Source: a virus. Taken from it: a stretch of DNA of 55,578 bases. Where the stretch lies: the IMG/VR virus record IMGVR_UViG_3300031951_000197, positions 1-55,578 of that record. One strand, written 5' to 3'. Below, piece by piece: positions 40,074-48,005 of the stretch. A program made the translations under genes and the position numbers. Every line of letters starts with the position of its first letter. Positions within the stretch are counted from its first letter, which is position 1. The notes under the pieces are model-generated. The model had not been told where the DNA came from. It did no database searches and saw nothing but the letters and a program-made list of their open reading frames with translations.

Positions 40074-40285
40074 AGGCTAGTGAATTAGCAAATACGGTAG
40101 GGAAGGTAGGCGTACTGAGAGTATCGGGAACAGCACTACTATTTGATGTGAAGGTATGTGACGCACGGTATAGGTACGGCCATCTAGATTATTTGGTGTC
40201 ACCTATCGCTGGTGGTGGTGAGACTTGGCACCAAAGTGACCAAATTACTTTTCACGATACAACTACAGAAGGGATAGAAGGATGA
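40070..40285 (+). CDS. small early beta-rich protein
   Basis: A 71-residue protein with alternating hydrophobic strands (GKVGVLRVSGTALLFDVKV, YRYGHLDYLVSPIAGGG) suggesting a small beta-barrel. Overlaps both neighbours. Confidence 0.65.
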   Translation: MKASELANTVGKVGVLRVSGTALLFDVKVCDARYRYGHLDYLVSPIAGGGETWHQSDQITFHDTTTEGIEG

Positions 40286-40470
40286 ATAAATATACGATAG
40301 TTGTAGAAGAAATTATCTTTCACACTTACAAGGTAGAGGCAGTGTCAGAAGATGAGGCTATGCACAAGATAGGTGAATCCCAATGTGGCAACGATGAGTT
40401 TCTAATCGGTAGTCAGGGTACATGGAATACATATTATGAAGTAGAGAATGTAGAAGGGAATGAAGGATGA
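40282..40470 (+). CDS. small early protein, KYT paralogue 2
   Basis: A 62-residue acidic protein (MNKYTIVVEEIIFHTYKVEA...), similar to 39888-40073. The two flank one unrelated gene, pointing to duplication. Overlaps neighbours by 4 bases. Confidence 0.65.
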   Translation: MNKYTIVVEEIIFHTYKVEAVSEDEAMHKIGESQCGNDEFLIGSQGTWNTYYEVENVEGNEG

Positions 40471-40772
40471 TTACTGAGGCTAAAACTATTTGGGAATTCT
40501 TGGAAGAAGAACATCCCAAGGCTAAGGGAACTAATGCGTTGTTTCAATGGTCATTGAATTATGACTACGACATACGACCTTTTAATTTGTTTCTTGACTT
40601 AATCGGATGGTCGGCAGAACATTATGGTTCACCTATCTTTGATATGACTACGGTACATATGACGGTAGGTTACATGGAAGCCGATTATCTGGGTGACGCA
40701 TTGAAGGAATGGGCAGATGACCCACATAGCGTTGAGTCTTGGATTGAAACTCTTATGGGATTAGAGGACTAG
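40467..40772 (+). CDS. early protein of unknown function
   Basis: A 101-residue acidic helical protein (MITEAKTIWEFLEEEHPKAK..., WADDPHSVESWIETLMGLE). No domain recognised. Confidence 0.65.
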   Translation: MITEAKTIWEFLEEEHPKAKGTNALFQWSLNYDYDIRPFNLFLDLIGWSAEHYGSPIFDMTTVHMTVGYMEADYLGDALKEWADDPHSVESWIETLMGLED

Positions 40773-40774
40773 AC

Positions 40775-40966
40775 ATGAAATATATGAATGTGAGTAAGAC
40801 TGTTACCTATGACATCGAACAAGTACGGGAATCCATGAAAGATTTGGGTATGGATTGTGACAGCGATGAGGATTTGATTGCGATGATAGAAGGATTTGTG
40901 GTTGATGATTTTCGTGGTGACAGTAAAGATTTGTATTGGGTAGATGATGAAGGGAACGAATGGTGA
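40775..40966 (+). CDS. small acidic early protein
   Basis: A 63-residue acidic protein (MKYMNVSKTVTYDIEQVRES...). The opening VSKTVTYDIEQV weakly recalls the two KYT paralogues. Overlaps the next gene. Confidence 0.6.
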   Translation: MKYMNVSKTVTYDIEQVRESMKDLGMDCDSDEDLIAMIEGFVVDDFRGDSKDLYWVDDEGNEW

Positions 40967-41178
40967 AGATTAGAAAGTATCGTGTGGTGGACTATCGCAA
41001 ATGGGATAGGGCTAAATGCACAGTGTTGGTAGTGTTGGTGGTGGTCACCTATATGATGATGTTGTACGACAACGGTACACATGACAAGATTGGTGTGTCA
41101 TCGTGGGCATTGGTTCCGCTTGTTCCAGCAGGTTTGTTGGCGTGGAATCTTTTTATTAAAGAAGGGAAAAAGAAATGA
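40960..41178 (+). CDS. two-span membrane protein
   Basis: A 72-residue protein with a basic N-terminus (MVKIRKYRVVDYRKW), two hydrophobic helices (TVLVVLVVVTYMMMLY and VSSWALVPLVPAGLLAWNLF) and KEGKKK at the end. Probably in the host cytoplasmic membrane; could act in superinfection exclusion. Not shown. Confidence 0.65.
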   Translation: MVKIRKYRVVDYRKWDRAKCTVLVVLVVVTYMMMLYDNGTHDKIGVSSWALVPLVPAGLLAWNLFIKEGKKK

Positions 41179-41366
41179 TAGATATTAACTACAACAAATT
41201 ACAGGAAGCCTTGTGGCAAGCAGAAAGAGCATTGGGTGACTGGGTTATGTGTGGCTATTGTGACGATAGCGCATTGTCCATACTGCGTACATTGAAGTTA
41301 GACTTGGAATACGCACACAAAGCGTGGTCTAATTTGGACACTGTTACGATTATTGTGGAACGGTAG
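41175..41366 (+). CDS. small early protein
   Basis: A 63-residue helical protein (MIDINYNKLQEALWQAERAL...), start overlapping the previous stop, GAAGGGAAA upstream. Unknown function. Confidence 0.6.
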   Translation: MIDINYNKLQEALWQAERALGDWVMCGYCDDSALSILRTLKLDLEYAHKAWSNLDTVTIIVER

Positions 41367-41379
41367 AAGGGAAACGGAC

Positions 41380-41493
41380 ATGAACGACAGTCACACTTGG
41401 GCAGAATACGAAGGGGATGTGGTCTGCATAGTATGTGATAGCAGGCCATGGGGAAAGTCTGCGAAGGAACCATGTGAATCGGAGACTGAGTAA
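41380..41493 (+). CDS. 37-residue Cys-containing early protein
   Basis: MNDSHTWAEYEGDVVCIVCD with a third Cys near the end; CxxC is the only recognisable feature. GAAGGGAAA lies 8 bases before the ATG. Confidence 0.5.
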   Translation: MNDSHTWAEYEGDVVCIVCDSRPWGKSAKEPCESETE

Positions 41494-41776
41494 AGTCTTA
41501 GAGGTTACCATCCGAAGATACCCCAAGTCAGTCTTACCAATACCACGCATACTGTTCATAGCAGTACGGCAACATGGTGATGTGGTCATAGGATATTGGG
41601 CAGGGTATCATCCACGAAGGAAACACACACGGCTGGTGACCAAAGACAAAGCGTGGTGTGCGAGCAGACGGCAGATGAAATCGGCAATCAAAGGAAACAA
41701 CCTAGAAGGTTATCTGACTGTTCGTTTCTGTTGTATAGAATTACTTGGTGTAAGGTTTGCGCCACACAGAAGGTGA
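41474..41776 (+). CDS. basic early protein, last gene of the early block
   Basis: A 100-residue basic protein starting with GTG at 41474 behind AAGGA, overlapping the previous gene by 20 bases ((V)NRRLSKVLEVTIRRYPKS...). It ends inside the convergent gene 41741-41983, a 36-base tail-to-tail overlap. Many Lys/Arg suggest nucleic-acid binding. Moderate confidence that it is real. Confidence 0.5.
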   Translation: MNRRLSKVLEVTIRRYPKSVLPIPRILFIAVRQHGDVVIGYWAGYHPRRKHTRLVTKDKAWCASRRQMKSAIKGNNLEGYLTVRFCCIELLGVRFAPHRR

Positions 41777-41983
41777 ATGGTTGTCCTCTACTTGTTGGCG
41801 TGTAATGTCATCCTCGTACAGTCTGATGATATGGATACATGGGTCATTACCGTTCAACCATTGTTCTTCTTCCGCTGGCGTTTCTGGCATACCGTCATGC
41901 GTGTAACACACAGCAGGGCCACACCATCCACTATCCATCCCGTACTGTAGCCAGTCAAGGTAATTCATCTTCTTGCGTTTCAT
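41741..41983 (-). CDS. conserved phage protein with THDG motif
   Basis: An 80-residue homologue of 4027-4278: CGPAVCYTHDGMPETPAEEE, DPCIHIIRLYEDD and NHSPSVWRK. Start overlaps the stop of the second WhiB gene. It is the last gene of the long minus-strand operon of phage R. Confidence 0.75.
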   Translation of the reverse strand: MKRKKMNYLDWLQYGMDSGWCGPAVCYTHDGMPETPAEEEQWLNGNDPCIHIIRLYEDDITRQQVEDNHSPSVWRKPYTK

Positions 41984-42381
41984 TTTGTTCCTTTCTTGTA
42001 AGACTTAATGCGTTGATAGTTCGCTGACACACAAGGCTGGCAACGGCAACCTCGTGTCCACATCGAGCGTGTACCATGCACAGCAGTACCGAACGACTGG
42101 GTGGAGTAGCGACGGTACTTGCGTTCCGCTGGTGTTTCCCCTGCCCACATACCGAACGGTAGGACATCTGGTTGTGCTTCTTGTTCGTCACAGTAGGCAC
42201 GGCATTGTTGCACCACGGGACATGACGCACATATCGCACGGGCTGGTCGCCATGCGGCGACACTGTTCCCTTGAATCTCAGGGAAGAATACTGTTGTTGG
42301 TACCCCTAGGCAGGCTCTTGCCCGTCTCCAGTCGAATTTTACGGCGTTCAAGTTGGCGTTCACGAGGAGACATACCCCCAA
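41980..42381 (-). CDS. WhiB-family regulator with extra Cys-rich C-terminus
   Basis: A 133-residue protein: ACLGVPTTVFF, ICASCPVVQQC, and FGMWAGETPAERKYRR form the WhiB core; a further segment GTRSMWTRGCRCQPCVSANY adds three Cys in a motif often seen as a separate small DNA-binding module in actinophage proteins. The start at 42381 overlaps the first WhiB gene by 104 bases; a GTG at 42363 is an alternative. The fusion may give its own DNA specificity. Confidence 0.78.
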   Translation of the reverse strand: MGVCLLVNANLNAVKFDWRRARACLGVPTTVFFPEIQGNSVAAWRPARAICASCPVVQQCRAYCDEQEAQPDVLPFGMWAGETPAERKYRRYSTQSFGTAVHGTRSMWTRGCRCQPCVSANYQRIKSYKKGTK

Positions 42382-42610
42382 ATAATCCGTGTGCTATATA
42401 GTTTTCGATTGCGTATTGTCGGCAGTCCAACAGTACGGGGCAGGTGTCGCATAGTTTTCTCCCTTCACGGTATGCGTCTTTGGTGTCTGCGTCTGAGAAA
42501 AAGTAGTAGGTTGGTGCATCTATGCAGGCTGCGTGTTTAGTCCACGGGCCTGCTTTTTTGTACAGTATCGGTAGTTGATACGGGTCCTCAGAAGGGTTCG
42601 TCTGTTCCAT
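42278..42610 (-). CDS. whiB: WhiB-family iron-sulfur regulator
   Basis: A 110-residue WhiB: HAACIDAP, LCDTCPVLLDC and HGLFGGMSPRERQLERRKI. I use the ATG at 42610 (MEQTNPSED), with AAGGGA upstream; the longer frame would lie wholly within ssb. It overlaps ssb by 23 bases. Two WhiB genes in tandem distinguish phage R from phage L, which has one. Confidence 0.85.
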   Translation of the reverse strand: MEQTNPSEDPYQLPILYKKAGPWTKHAACIDAPTYYFFSDADTKDAYREGRKLCDTCPVLLDCRQYAIENYIAHGLFGGMSPRERQLERRKIRLETGKSLPRGTNNSILP

Positions 42611-42971
42611 ATTGCACCGTTCCCTTGGCTGGTTGGGTGCCTCGTTCGCTGACGGCGACATCATATTTAACTGACACACCTACTTCGTTGGCGATGATTT
42701 GCACACGATAGTTTTTCTTGCCATCTTTTTCGTAACTGGTTTTTTCCAGTCTGCCGATGACAATAACTCTGGTTCCTTTGGGGCATGACGCTGCGATGTT
42801 TTCTGCTTCGGCTCCGAACGCTACACAGTCATGCCATGTTGTTTCTTTTTCTTTGTCTGCGCCTTTAAGCATGGTGGTGCCGACTGAGAATGACAGTACG
42901 GCTTTGCCTGCTTGGCTGAATCGAAGTTCGGGTTCTTGTCCGATGTTACCTACGATGTGAATGTTGTTCAT
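42588..42971 (-). CDS. ssb: single-stranded DNA-binding protein
   Basis: A 127-residue SSB: NNIHIVGNIGQEPELRF, WHDCVAFGAEAENIA and the acidic end TDEPF. The ATG at 42971 overlaps the stop of the Zn-ribbon gene (ATGA). Homologue of 4895-5293 but in a different gene order: here it lies after the Rpf-like and Zn-ribbon genes. Confidence 0.9.
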   Translation of the reverse strand: MNNIHIVGNIGQEPELRFSQAGKAVLSFSVGTTMLKGADKEKETTWHDCVAFGAEAENIAASCPKGTRVIVIGRLEKTSYEKDGKKNYRVQIIANEVGVSVKYDVAVSERGTQPAKGTVQYGTDEPF

Positions 42972-43099
42972 TGTTCCTTCTTGGTTAGTGGCAGGTGCCT
43001 GTTTGCTTTTTTCTTGCAGGAGTGCGACGGCGGTTCTAAGGGTGTTATGTAAAGAGTGATGTTTTGTCCACATGATTTACATTCCCATTCTGTTTTCAC
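42968..43099 (-). CDS. small zinc-ribbon protein, GTG start
   Basis: A 43-residue homologue of 3564-3704: WECKSCGQNITLYITP, EPPSHSCKKKAN. Start is GTG at 43099, 6 bases after the Rpf-like stop; the stop overlaps the ssb start. CxxC plus His/Cys suggests zinc binding. Confidence 0.68.
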   Translation of the reverse strand: MKTEWECKSCGQNITLYITPLEPPSHSCKKKANRHLPLTKKEQ

Positions 43100-43104
43100 C
43101 GTTG

Positions 43105-43668
43105 TCACCCCCAATAGATTTCGTAAGTTGGTTCTCCAGCATACTTCAGGCAGTTGTTGTTTGACAAGCCTTTTGGTGGTATGAATTTGCCTGCCTGGGT
43201 TGTGTACCCGTATATGGTTTTGCGTAAGTAGATAACTTTTTGTTGGTCGTAGGTTGTTTCGTTAGCCCAGAATGTGCCTGTGAGTTCGCGGCCACCGTAG
43301 TACTCGAAGGTTCCCGACCCGTTGGCCGTTGTCCAGAATCCAAACGCTCCACGGAATGTGGCATTGGGTCCGTATGCTTCGCTTGCGTTGCCGATGTGGG
43401 CGGGGTCTTGGCTCGTTTCGCATTGTGCTATCGCTTCCATGAATTTGTGGGTGAAGATTTGTTTCCCTAAGAATTCTTTGTACGGGTTGTTGATGAGGTC
43501 CCATATGTGAATGAGTTGTGCGCCAACTCTGTAGGTTTCAGCCAGGTTTTCAACTTGTGGGTTGGGTGCTGGACTGGTGGGTGCTGTTGCTATGTGGGCT
43601 TCAGCAGTTAGGTTGCTTGCCGCAAACAGGGCGACGGTTAGCAAGATGGTCTTCCGTAAACGAGTCAT
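43105..43668 (-). CDS. secreted Rpf/transglycosylase-like protein
   Basis: A 187-residue homologue of 4275-4832 with signal peptide (MTRLRKTILLTVALFAASNL), MEAIAQCETSQDPAHIGN (candidate catalytic Glu), FRGAFGFWTT, YYGGRELTGTFWANE and SNNNCLKYAG. Unrelated to the endolysin. Its persistence in the regulation/recombination module of both phages, with conserved Cys pair (CETS..., NNNC), suggests a needed role, perhaps wall remodelling during infection or waking dormant hosts; the latter is speculation. Confidence 0.65.
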   Translation of the reverse strand: MTRLRKTILLTVALFAASNLTAEAHIATAPTSPAPNPQVENLAETYRVGAQLIHIWDLINNPYKEFLGKQIFTHKFMEAIAQCETSQDPAHIGNASEAYGPNATFRGAFGFWTTANGSGTFEYYGGRELTGTFWANETTYDQQKVIYLRKTIYGYTTQAGKFIPPKGLSNNNCLKYAGEPTYEIYWG

Positions 43669-43688
43669 TGAGACTCCTTTCGTGAATG

Positions 43689-43895
43689 TTAGATATCGAA
43701 GCGGAACTTAGATTTTTCTAGTTCTAGTGCGGCGGTTAGTAAGCCGATGGTTGATGTTGCTCGCTGGTTTTCCAGGCCAGTAAAGATGAGGTGGTCTTCA
43801 CCTCTGTCGTCTACATAGTTTACTACAAGGGTGTAGCCGACTATGACTCCAGGGATTTCTTCGGAGATTGCGTCGAGGATGAAGTCGTTATCCAT
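43689..43895 (-). CDS. small acidic hypothetical protein
   Basis: A 68-residue protein (MDNDFILDAISEEIPGVIVG..., VVNYVDDRGEDHLIFTG), beta-rich at first and helical at the end. The D..GEDHL motif resembles short proteins seen in actinophages. Unknown function. Confidence 0.6.
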   Translation of the reverse strand: MDNDFILDAISEEIPGVIVGYTLVVNYVDDRGEDHLIFTGLENQRATSTIGLLTAALELEKSKFRFDI

Positions 43896-43912
43896 TCATG
43901 TACCCTAGCAGG

Positions 43913-44056
43913 TCAGTCCCTGTACTGCCATTCGGCGAGGTCTGCTCCGTCTGGGCCGTTGTCGCAGACACATTCTTCTTCTTCACATTCTTCGCAGGGT
44001 TCGTCACCGTTTCCTTCTACTATGTTGAGTAGCCAGGTGTCGTAGTCGGTTCCCAT
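43913..44056 (-). CDS. 47-residue Cys/Glu-rich protein
   Basis: MGTDYDTWLLNIVEGNGDEP then CEECEEEECVC and a short end. CxxC and CxC in an acidic context suggest metal binding. Start at 44056, AAGGGA 6 bases upstream. No phage L copy seen. Confidence 0.55.
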   Translation of the reverse strand: MGTDYDTWLLNIVEGNGDEPCEECEEEECVCDNGPDGADLAEWQYRD

Positions 44057-44080
44057 TGTTAGTCCCTTCTATTAGTGGTG

Positions 44081-44242
44081 TTAATCTTTTTTACTAAGTA
44101 ACGCTGATAGTGCTTCTTCTGCGTCGATTACTTTCTGTTGTATCCACGGGTCTGCTGATGCGACATGGCGAATGACATCACGGATGTTCACAAGTGTTTG
44201 TCTTGGTACAGCAACGGTGCGTGGTGGCCGTTTGGTTGTCAT
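44081..44242 (-). CDS. 53-residue hypothetical protein
   Basis: A small protein with a basic N-terminus (MTTKRPPRTVAVPRQTLV) and helical rest. It overlaps the nuclease stop (ATGA) and takes the same position as the RHH-like gene of phage L but is not similar to it. Confidence 0.55.
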   Translation of the reverse strand: MTTKRPPRTVAVPRQTLVNIRDVIRHVASADPWIQQKVIDAEEALSALLSKKD

Positions 44243-44574
44243 GTTCGGTCCTTCTTAATTTCGTTCAACAATATTTCGAGTGGCATGACAGCATACCATT
44301 CTGCTGGGTTGGTTGTGCCTTTCTTTTTGGCGACAACAAATCCAAAGTCTGCGTTTGCGTTTACCATTTCTTGTTGTAGTTCTTTGACCCATTCTGCGAG
44401 TGTAAGTTTGGCGTGGTTCTTCACCTCGATAACTACACCTGGGATTCCTGTGATGTCACCTTTGTCGTTGATGCCGTGAAGCGCACGGCGTTCAGCGTGG
44501 ATGAATCCGTTGTCTTGCAGGTAGCGCACGACTGCTGTTTCTGCTGCTGTGCCTTTGGCTCGTTGTTTGCTCAT
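44239..44574 (-). CDS. PD-(D/E)xK nuclease, Holliday-junction resolvase-like
   Basis: A 111-residue homologue of 5290-5652: KGTAAETAVVRYL, AERRALHGINDKGDITG, VVIEVKNHAKLTLAEW, giving E...GD...ExK. The ATG overlaps the stop of a small membrane peptide. Likely trims or resolves branched DNA. Confidence 0.8.
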   Translation of the reverse strand: MSKQRAKGTAAETAVVRYLQDNGFIHAERRALHGINDKGDITGIPGVVIEVKNHAKLTLAEWVKELQQEMVNANADFGFVVAKKKGTTNPAEWYAVMPLEILLNEIKKDRT

Positions 44575-44666
44575 CGCTTTGGACCATTACGAAAATGTTC
44601 TGATACTACTGTTGCAGTAAAGATGATGAGGGCAAGGCCATGAAACACAATCAGTATGTCAACCAT
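44571..44666 (-). CDS. 31-residue membrane peptide
   Basis: MVDILIVFHGLALIIFTATV and a short polar tail. Overlaps the annealing protein gene at its start and the nuclease ATG at its stop. A single membrane helix; real only if the tight coupling is meaningful. Confidence 0.45.
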   Translation of the reverse strand: MVDILIVFHGLALIIFTATVVSEHFRNGPKR

Positions 44667-45483
44667 CGGTGGTTTTCTTTTCGATGTCACGCTTCAAGGT
44701 GTCAATCATAACCAATGCTTCTTCTGTGGTCAATTCCACAATGTCACGCAGGTCACGGCCCGTGGTGAAGGCCGCTACCGACAGCAGGCCATCGTGGTCT
44801 AATCCAAGTTTGCCTTGTGCAAGTGACAGTTCTCGTATCTGTGCTTTGCTGATACCACCTGGACTTACTGGTGTTGGTTCGGCTGGTGCGGCGACAGCAT
44901 CTTTGAACAGTGTGCGTAGTTTGTTGAAGTCTGCTTCGGTTAGTTCGTTTGAGGGCTTACCGATTTGTGTGAGCAAAGTATCTGGGTCAATGTTCTTGTC
45001 GGTGCAGGCTTTAACAAATTTGTCGTAGTCAGATTTTGCTACAAGTTTTGGTGGTTCAGGTTTGGTGAGGTCTTCCCATTCTTGTTTGGTCCACAGTGAC
45101 AGACAGATACCGAATCGCATAGCGGCGTTACGCAGGAAGTCTGATACAAGTTCTTTGTCGAGGTCTGGTTTGTGTGCTTCACATGAACCGACAGCAACAC
45201 GGGTGGTGCCGTGAATGGTGAGGCGACCCCACATGGTTGCCATTTCAACTTCCATGTTGGAACCGCCACGCTTCACTGTTCCTTTATGAATGTGAATAGC
45301 GGGTCTGCCTTCAATCCAGTCGCATGGTTCCCATGTCCACATCGGGTCCACTTCGATAAGGATTCGGGTGATGTCAGCATGACCAACAAAGTCGAGACTT
45401 GCTCCACCTTTTTCTAGTTTGCCGACAATCTTTTTATCTGGTACTGCCCAATCGTTGAGGGCTTTCAATAACGGATGTTCCAT
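44659..45483 (-). CDS. putative single-strand annealing protein, not RecT
   Basis: A 274-residue protein just after YqaJ, where phage L has recT. FVGHADITRILIEVDPMWTW, MWGRLTIHGTTRVAVGSCEA and SDFLRNAAMRFGICLSLWTK resemble the Rad52/Sak-type annealing proteins of actinophages; no RecT motif is present. The C-terminal 110 residues are helical and polar. The exonuclease/annealing pairing supports the role; the family call is by eye. Confidence 0.6.
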   Translation of the reverse strand: MEHPLLKALNDWAVPDKKIVGKLEKGGASLDFVGHADITRILIEVDPMWTWEPCDWIEGRPAIHIHKGTVKRGGSNMEVEMATMWGRLTIHGTTRVAVGSCEAHKPDLDKELVSDFLRNAAMRFGICLSLWTKQEWEDLTKPEPPKLVAKSDYDKFVKACTDKNIDPDTLLTQIGKPSNELTEADFNKLRTLFKDAVAAPAEPTPVSPGGISKAQIRELSLAQGKLGLDHDGLLSVAAFTTGRDLRDIVELTTEEALVMIDTLKRDIEKKTTDG

Positions 45484-45484
45484 T

Positions 45485-46423
45485 TCACTTTCCCTTTCTT
45501 GTTATGCGAAGCACACGGAATGTGCTGTTCTTTTCAAACCTTTTTACCAAATCGGGGTGGGCTAAAGCAAGTCCCTTTGTGTCCACGCTAGTGCGGGTTT
45601 GTTGTTTCCAGGTGACAATAGTATCACCGTTCAAGGTACCTACTGTTGCGCCACCTAAGTGTTCTGCGATGAGTGCTTTCACTTTGTCTTCTTCCTGTTC
45701 CCAATGTGTCTTGTGGGTTTTTGCTTTGTCCAGTAGGTCTAATAGTTCAACGATGTTTTCGTTGAGTTCAACTGTTTCGTTGTGGGCTTCAGGATAAATC
45801 TTTCCCATGTGGTCGTATCCGAATTGCACACCTTCGGGTAGTTGGCCACGGTTGATAGCGATAAGGAATTCTTTCGCTGCTTCAATGTGGTTGCGTTTCG
45901 TTTCCCAGTCCACATATTGAATGTGATGATGCAAGGTTTGTGTCTTGTCGAACACCCACCAATGCACCTGAGTTTCGTCGGCGCACAGTGCCTGTTGTAC
46001 ACCTTGGTAGTACCAGTGTGGTGGCAGAGTTCCTGTCCATTCGTTTGTGGTGGTTTTGAATTCGTGGATGGATAGGTCTTCGCTTCGGCCATCGAGGGTT
46101 GCGATAAGGTGCGCCGCTTCTTGGTCATAGCAGTACAGTAGTCCTGGTACTTGGATACGCATACCGTACATATCGCTAGCCCATTGACGGATGGGTTCTT
46201 CCAGGCGGTTGCCTCGTTCCATCGCTTGTGTTGGTGCTTGTGGTGTTGGCGGTTTCGGTGCTAACAGTTCTGCTGTTAGGTCGGAGATGCTTTTGTATGG
46301 GTGTAAACCGTAGATGGCTGCACACTCTGATGCCGCTAACCGTTTCTCACCTGTTTCTGTTTCCCATCGGACCGCTAACCATTCGGCAGAACCGTGGGGT
46401 GGTTTGTGAATTACGCTGTTCAT
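45485..46423 (-). CDS. YqaJ-type 5'-3' exonuclease
   Basis: A 312-residue homologue of 6873-7817: HGSAEWLAVRWE, RGNRLEEPIRQWA, LIATLDGRS, IHEFKTTTNEW and HWYYQGVQQALC. In this copy the usual ExK motif reads EFKT. It would make single-stranded ends for the annealing protein encoded 2 bases downstream. Confidence 0.88.
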   Translation of the reverse strand: MNSVIHKPPHGSAEWLAVRWETETGEKRLAASECAAIYGLHPYKSISDLTAELLAPKPPTPQAPTQAMERGNRLEEPIRQWASDMYGMRIQVPGLLYCYDQEAAHLIATLDGRSEDLSIHEFKTTTNEWTGTLPPHWYYQGVQQALCADETQVHWWVFDKTQTLHHHIQYVDWETKRNHIEAAKEFLIAINRGQLPEGVQFGYDHMGKIYPEAHNETVELNENIVELLDLLDKAKTHKTHWEQEEDKVKALIAEHLGGATVGTLNGDTIVTWKQQTRTSVDTKGLALAHPDLVKRFEKNSTFRVLRITRKGK

Positions 46424-46449
46424 GTTCCCTTCTTTCTACCCTGTAGGTG

Positions 46450-46743
46450 TTACAGAGTTTTGTGGTTGAATTCTTTTGTTGATGCCAACCTTGTTACCGA
46501 CTTTATCATTACTGAAGGTATGTGGCAAACATTTGACACCATCTCTGGTGGCCATTCGTCATCGTGGATGTATCCCGATACGAGGGTGATGTGTTCTGGT
46601 AGGACATTCGGCCAGATGAATCCGACATTCAATGCCATTGTTGGTTCAGGTTGGTAGTCATCTACTGGGGTCCAGCCTGTGTCACCGTCGAACGCATCCA
46701 CCCATGAGACTGCAACAAGTTCCCATTCGTTATCTGTCGTCAT
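46450..46743 (-). CDS. conserved phage protein (DAFDGDTGW family)
   Basis: A 97-residue homologue of 7858-8172: EWELVAVSWVDAFDGDTGW, TLVSGYIHDD, SNVCHIPSVMIK. Start at 46743 (MTTDNEW) with AAGGAT upstream. Function unknown. Confidence 0.7.
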   Translation of the reverse strand: MTTDNEWELVAVSWVDAFDGDTGWTPVDDYQPEPTMALNVGFIWPNVLPEHITLVSGYIHDDEWPPEMVSNVCHIPSVMIKSVTRLASTKEFNHKTL

Positions 46744-46864
46744 AGGTTTTATCCTTGGTTGGTTCGGTGTCTCGTTCGCCGCGGGTCCCGCAGATAAGAC
46801 ATCGTTGTGCTTCCCGTTCGGGCCAGGTTGTGTCACATATTGGGCAGATTAGCCATGCTTCCAT
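46730..46864 (-). CDS. small rubredoxin-like zinc-ribbon protein
   Basis: A 44-residue homologue of 8144-8281: MEAWLICPICDTTWP, RCLICG. It overlaps the phosphoesterase end by 32 bases and the next gene by 14, the same layout as in phage L. Confidence 0.72.
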   Translation of the reverse strand: MEAWLICPICDTTWPEREAQRCLICGTRGERDTEPTKDKTYDDR

Positions 46865-48005
46865 ACTGTTTCCCACGATACATCATTTGGCCGTCACGGA
46901 TGGGGACAAGTTCCAGATGGAACGGAGAATCCCCTTCTTGGTAGGTGACCACAGCCAGCCCTTGTTGCCAGTTTTCGGTCACTGTGAGTGGTCTTCCGTC
47001 TAGGTCTATGCCACCTTTGGTTGAGGGGACAGCCCCATCTACACGGGCGAGGCATCCTGCTGAGGCTGCGAGGATGGTTTTGGGTCCATCCCAATCTTCA
47101 CGGGTTTGTTCTGCCCATTCTCTACGGTGGACATGGCCGTATAGTACGGATGTTTTCTCATGTTGTAGGTATTGGTGGGCGGTGGAGCCGTTGGATTTGG
47201 CTTTGCTTCCGTGGATACAGCGCAGTTTCTGGTTCACCCATACTTGTCCTGCTGGGTATCCTGGGACATATTCGATGTTGTGTTCATCGAAACGGCATAG
47301 GAATGGGACAGATAGAACAGGCCAGGATTCTGGTGCGTTGCCTCGTTTCAAACCGAAAGCGGCTGATGCGTTGTCTATCAGGTAGTTGACCAGTCGTTCT
47401 TCGTGGTTGCCTGCCAGCCAGTAGATTTTGGCTTCGGGTGAAGCGGCTCGAAGTTGGGCGCTCATGGTTGTGGCATAGTCAATGGCTGCTTGGGTGGTTC
47501 GTTGGAACGCTGGGGACAGCCTGTATTTACCCATTTCGGGTAGGTCTAGGTTGTCTCCGTGCATGACTATAAGGCTGGGTTTAACCTGTTTGATGAGGGC
47601 TATTGCCAGGTCTATCGCCACGGGGTCGTGAGTGGCCTCTAGGTTGCCGTCTGCTTGACGATAGTAGCCAATCTGCATATCGGGCAGGATGACCGCAGTG
47701 AGCCAATCCTGAGGCTTCTGAGAGGTTGCTTTAACTGGGGGCAGTTTGATGGCTGGACCCTGCTGGATGACTGGCCATTCAGGTCCTGTCTCCCAGGCTG
47801 GGGAAAACTGGACACCCATCAGGTCGTGGATTTCTGCTTCGCCTTCCTCATTTTTGGTGAGAGACTGGTATACAGATACCCGTTTGATTTGCCCGACCTC
47901 GTTGATGTCGATGCCTTGCCTGTCGAACAGGTCAACCAGTTTGCCTAACTTCTCCAGTTTGGCTGCCTTATCGGTAGCGGGTGGTGGGGTGATGTCTAGC
48001 GGCAT
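46833..48005 (-). CDS. calcineurin-like metallophosphoesterase
   Basis: A 390-residue homologue of 8247-9419 with VILPDMQIGYY, MHGDNLDLPEMGKY, LAGNHEERLV and VLYGHVHRREWAE. The ATG at 48005 (MPLDITPPP) has AAAGG upstream; the frame extends further but without a better start, and this choice gives equal length with phage L. Confidence 0.85.
   Translation of the reverse strand: MPLDITPPPATDKAAKLEKLGKLVDLFDRQGIDINEVGQIKRVSVYQSLTKNEEGEAEIHDLMGVQFSPAWETGPEWPVIQQGPAIKLPPVKATSQKPQDWLTAVILPDMQIGYYRQADGNLEATHDPVAIDLAIALIKQVKPSLIVMHGDNLDLPEMGKYRLSPAFQRTTQAAIDYATTMSAQLRAASPEAKIYWLAGNHEERLVNYLIDNASAAFGLKRGNAPESWPVLSVPFLCRFDEHNIEYVPGYPAGQVWVNQKLRCIHGSKAKSNGSTAHQYLQHEKTSVLYGHVHRREWAEQTREDWDGPKTILAASAGCLARVDGAVPSTKGGIDLDGRPLTVTENWQQGLAVVTYQEGDSPFHLELVPIRDGQMMYRGKQYGSMANLPNM

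Noticed and set aside
43240-43470. Plus-strand frames opposite the Rpf-like gene
   Set aside because: Antisense shadows of a gene conserved between both phages; no ribosome sites.
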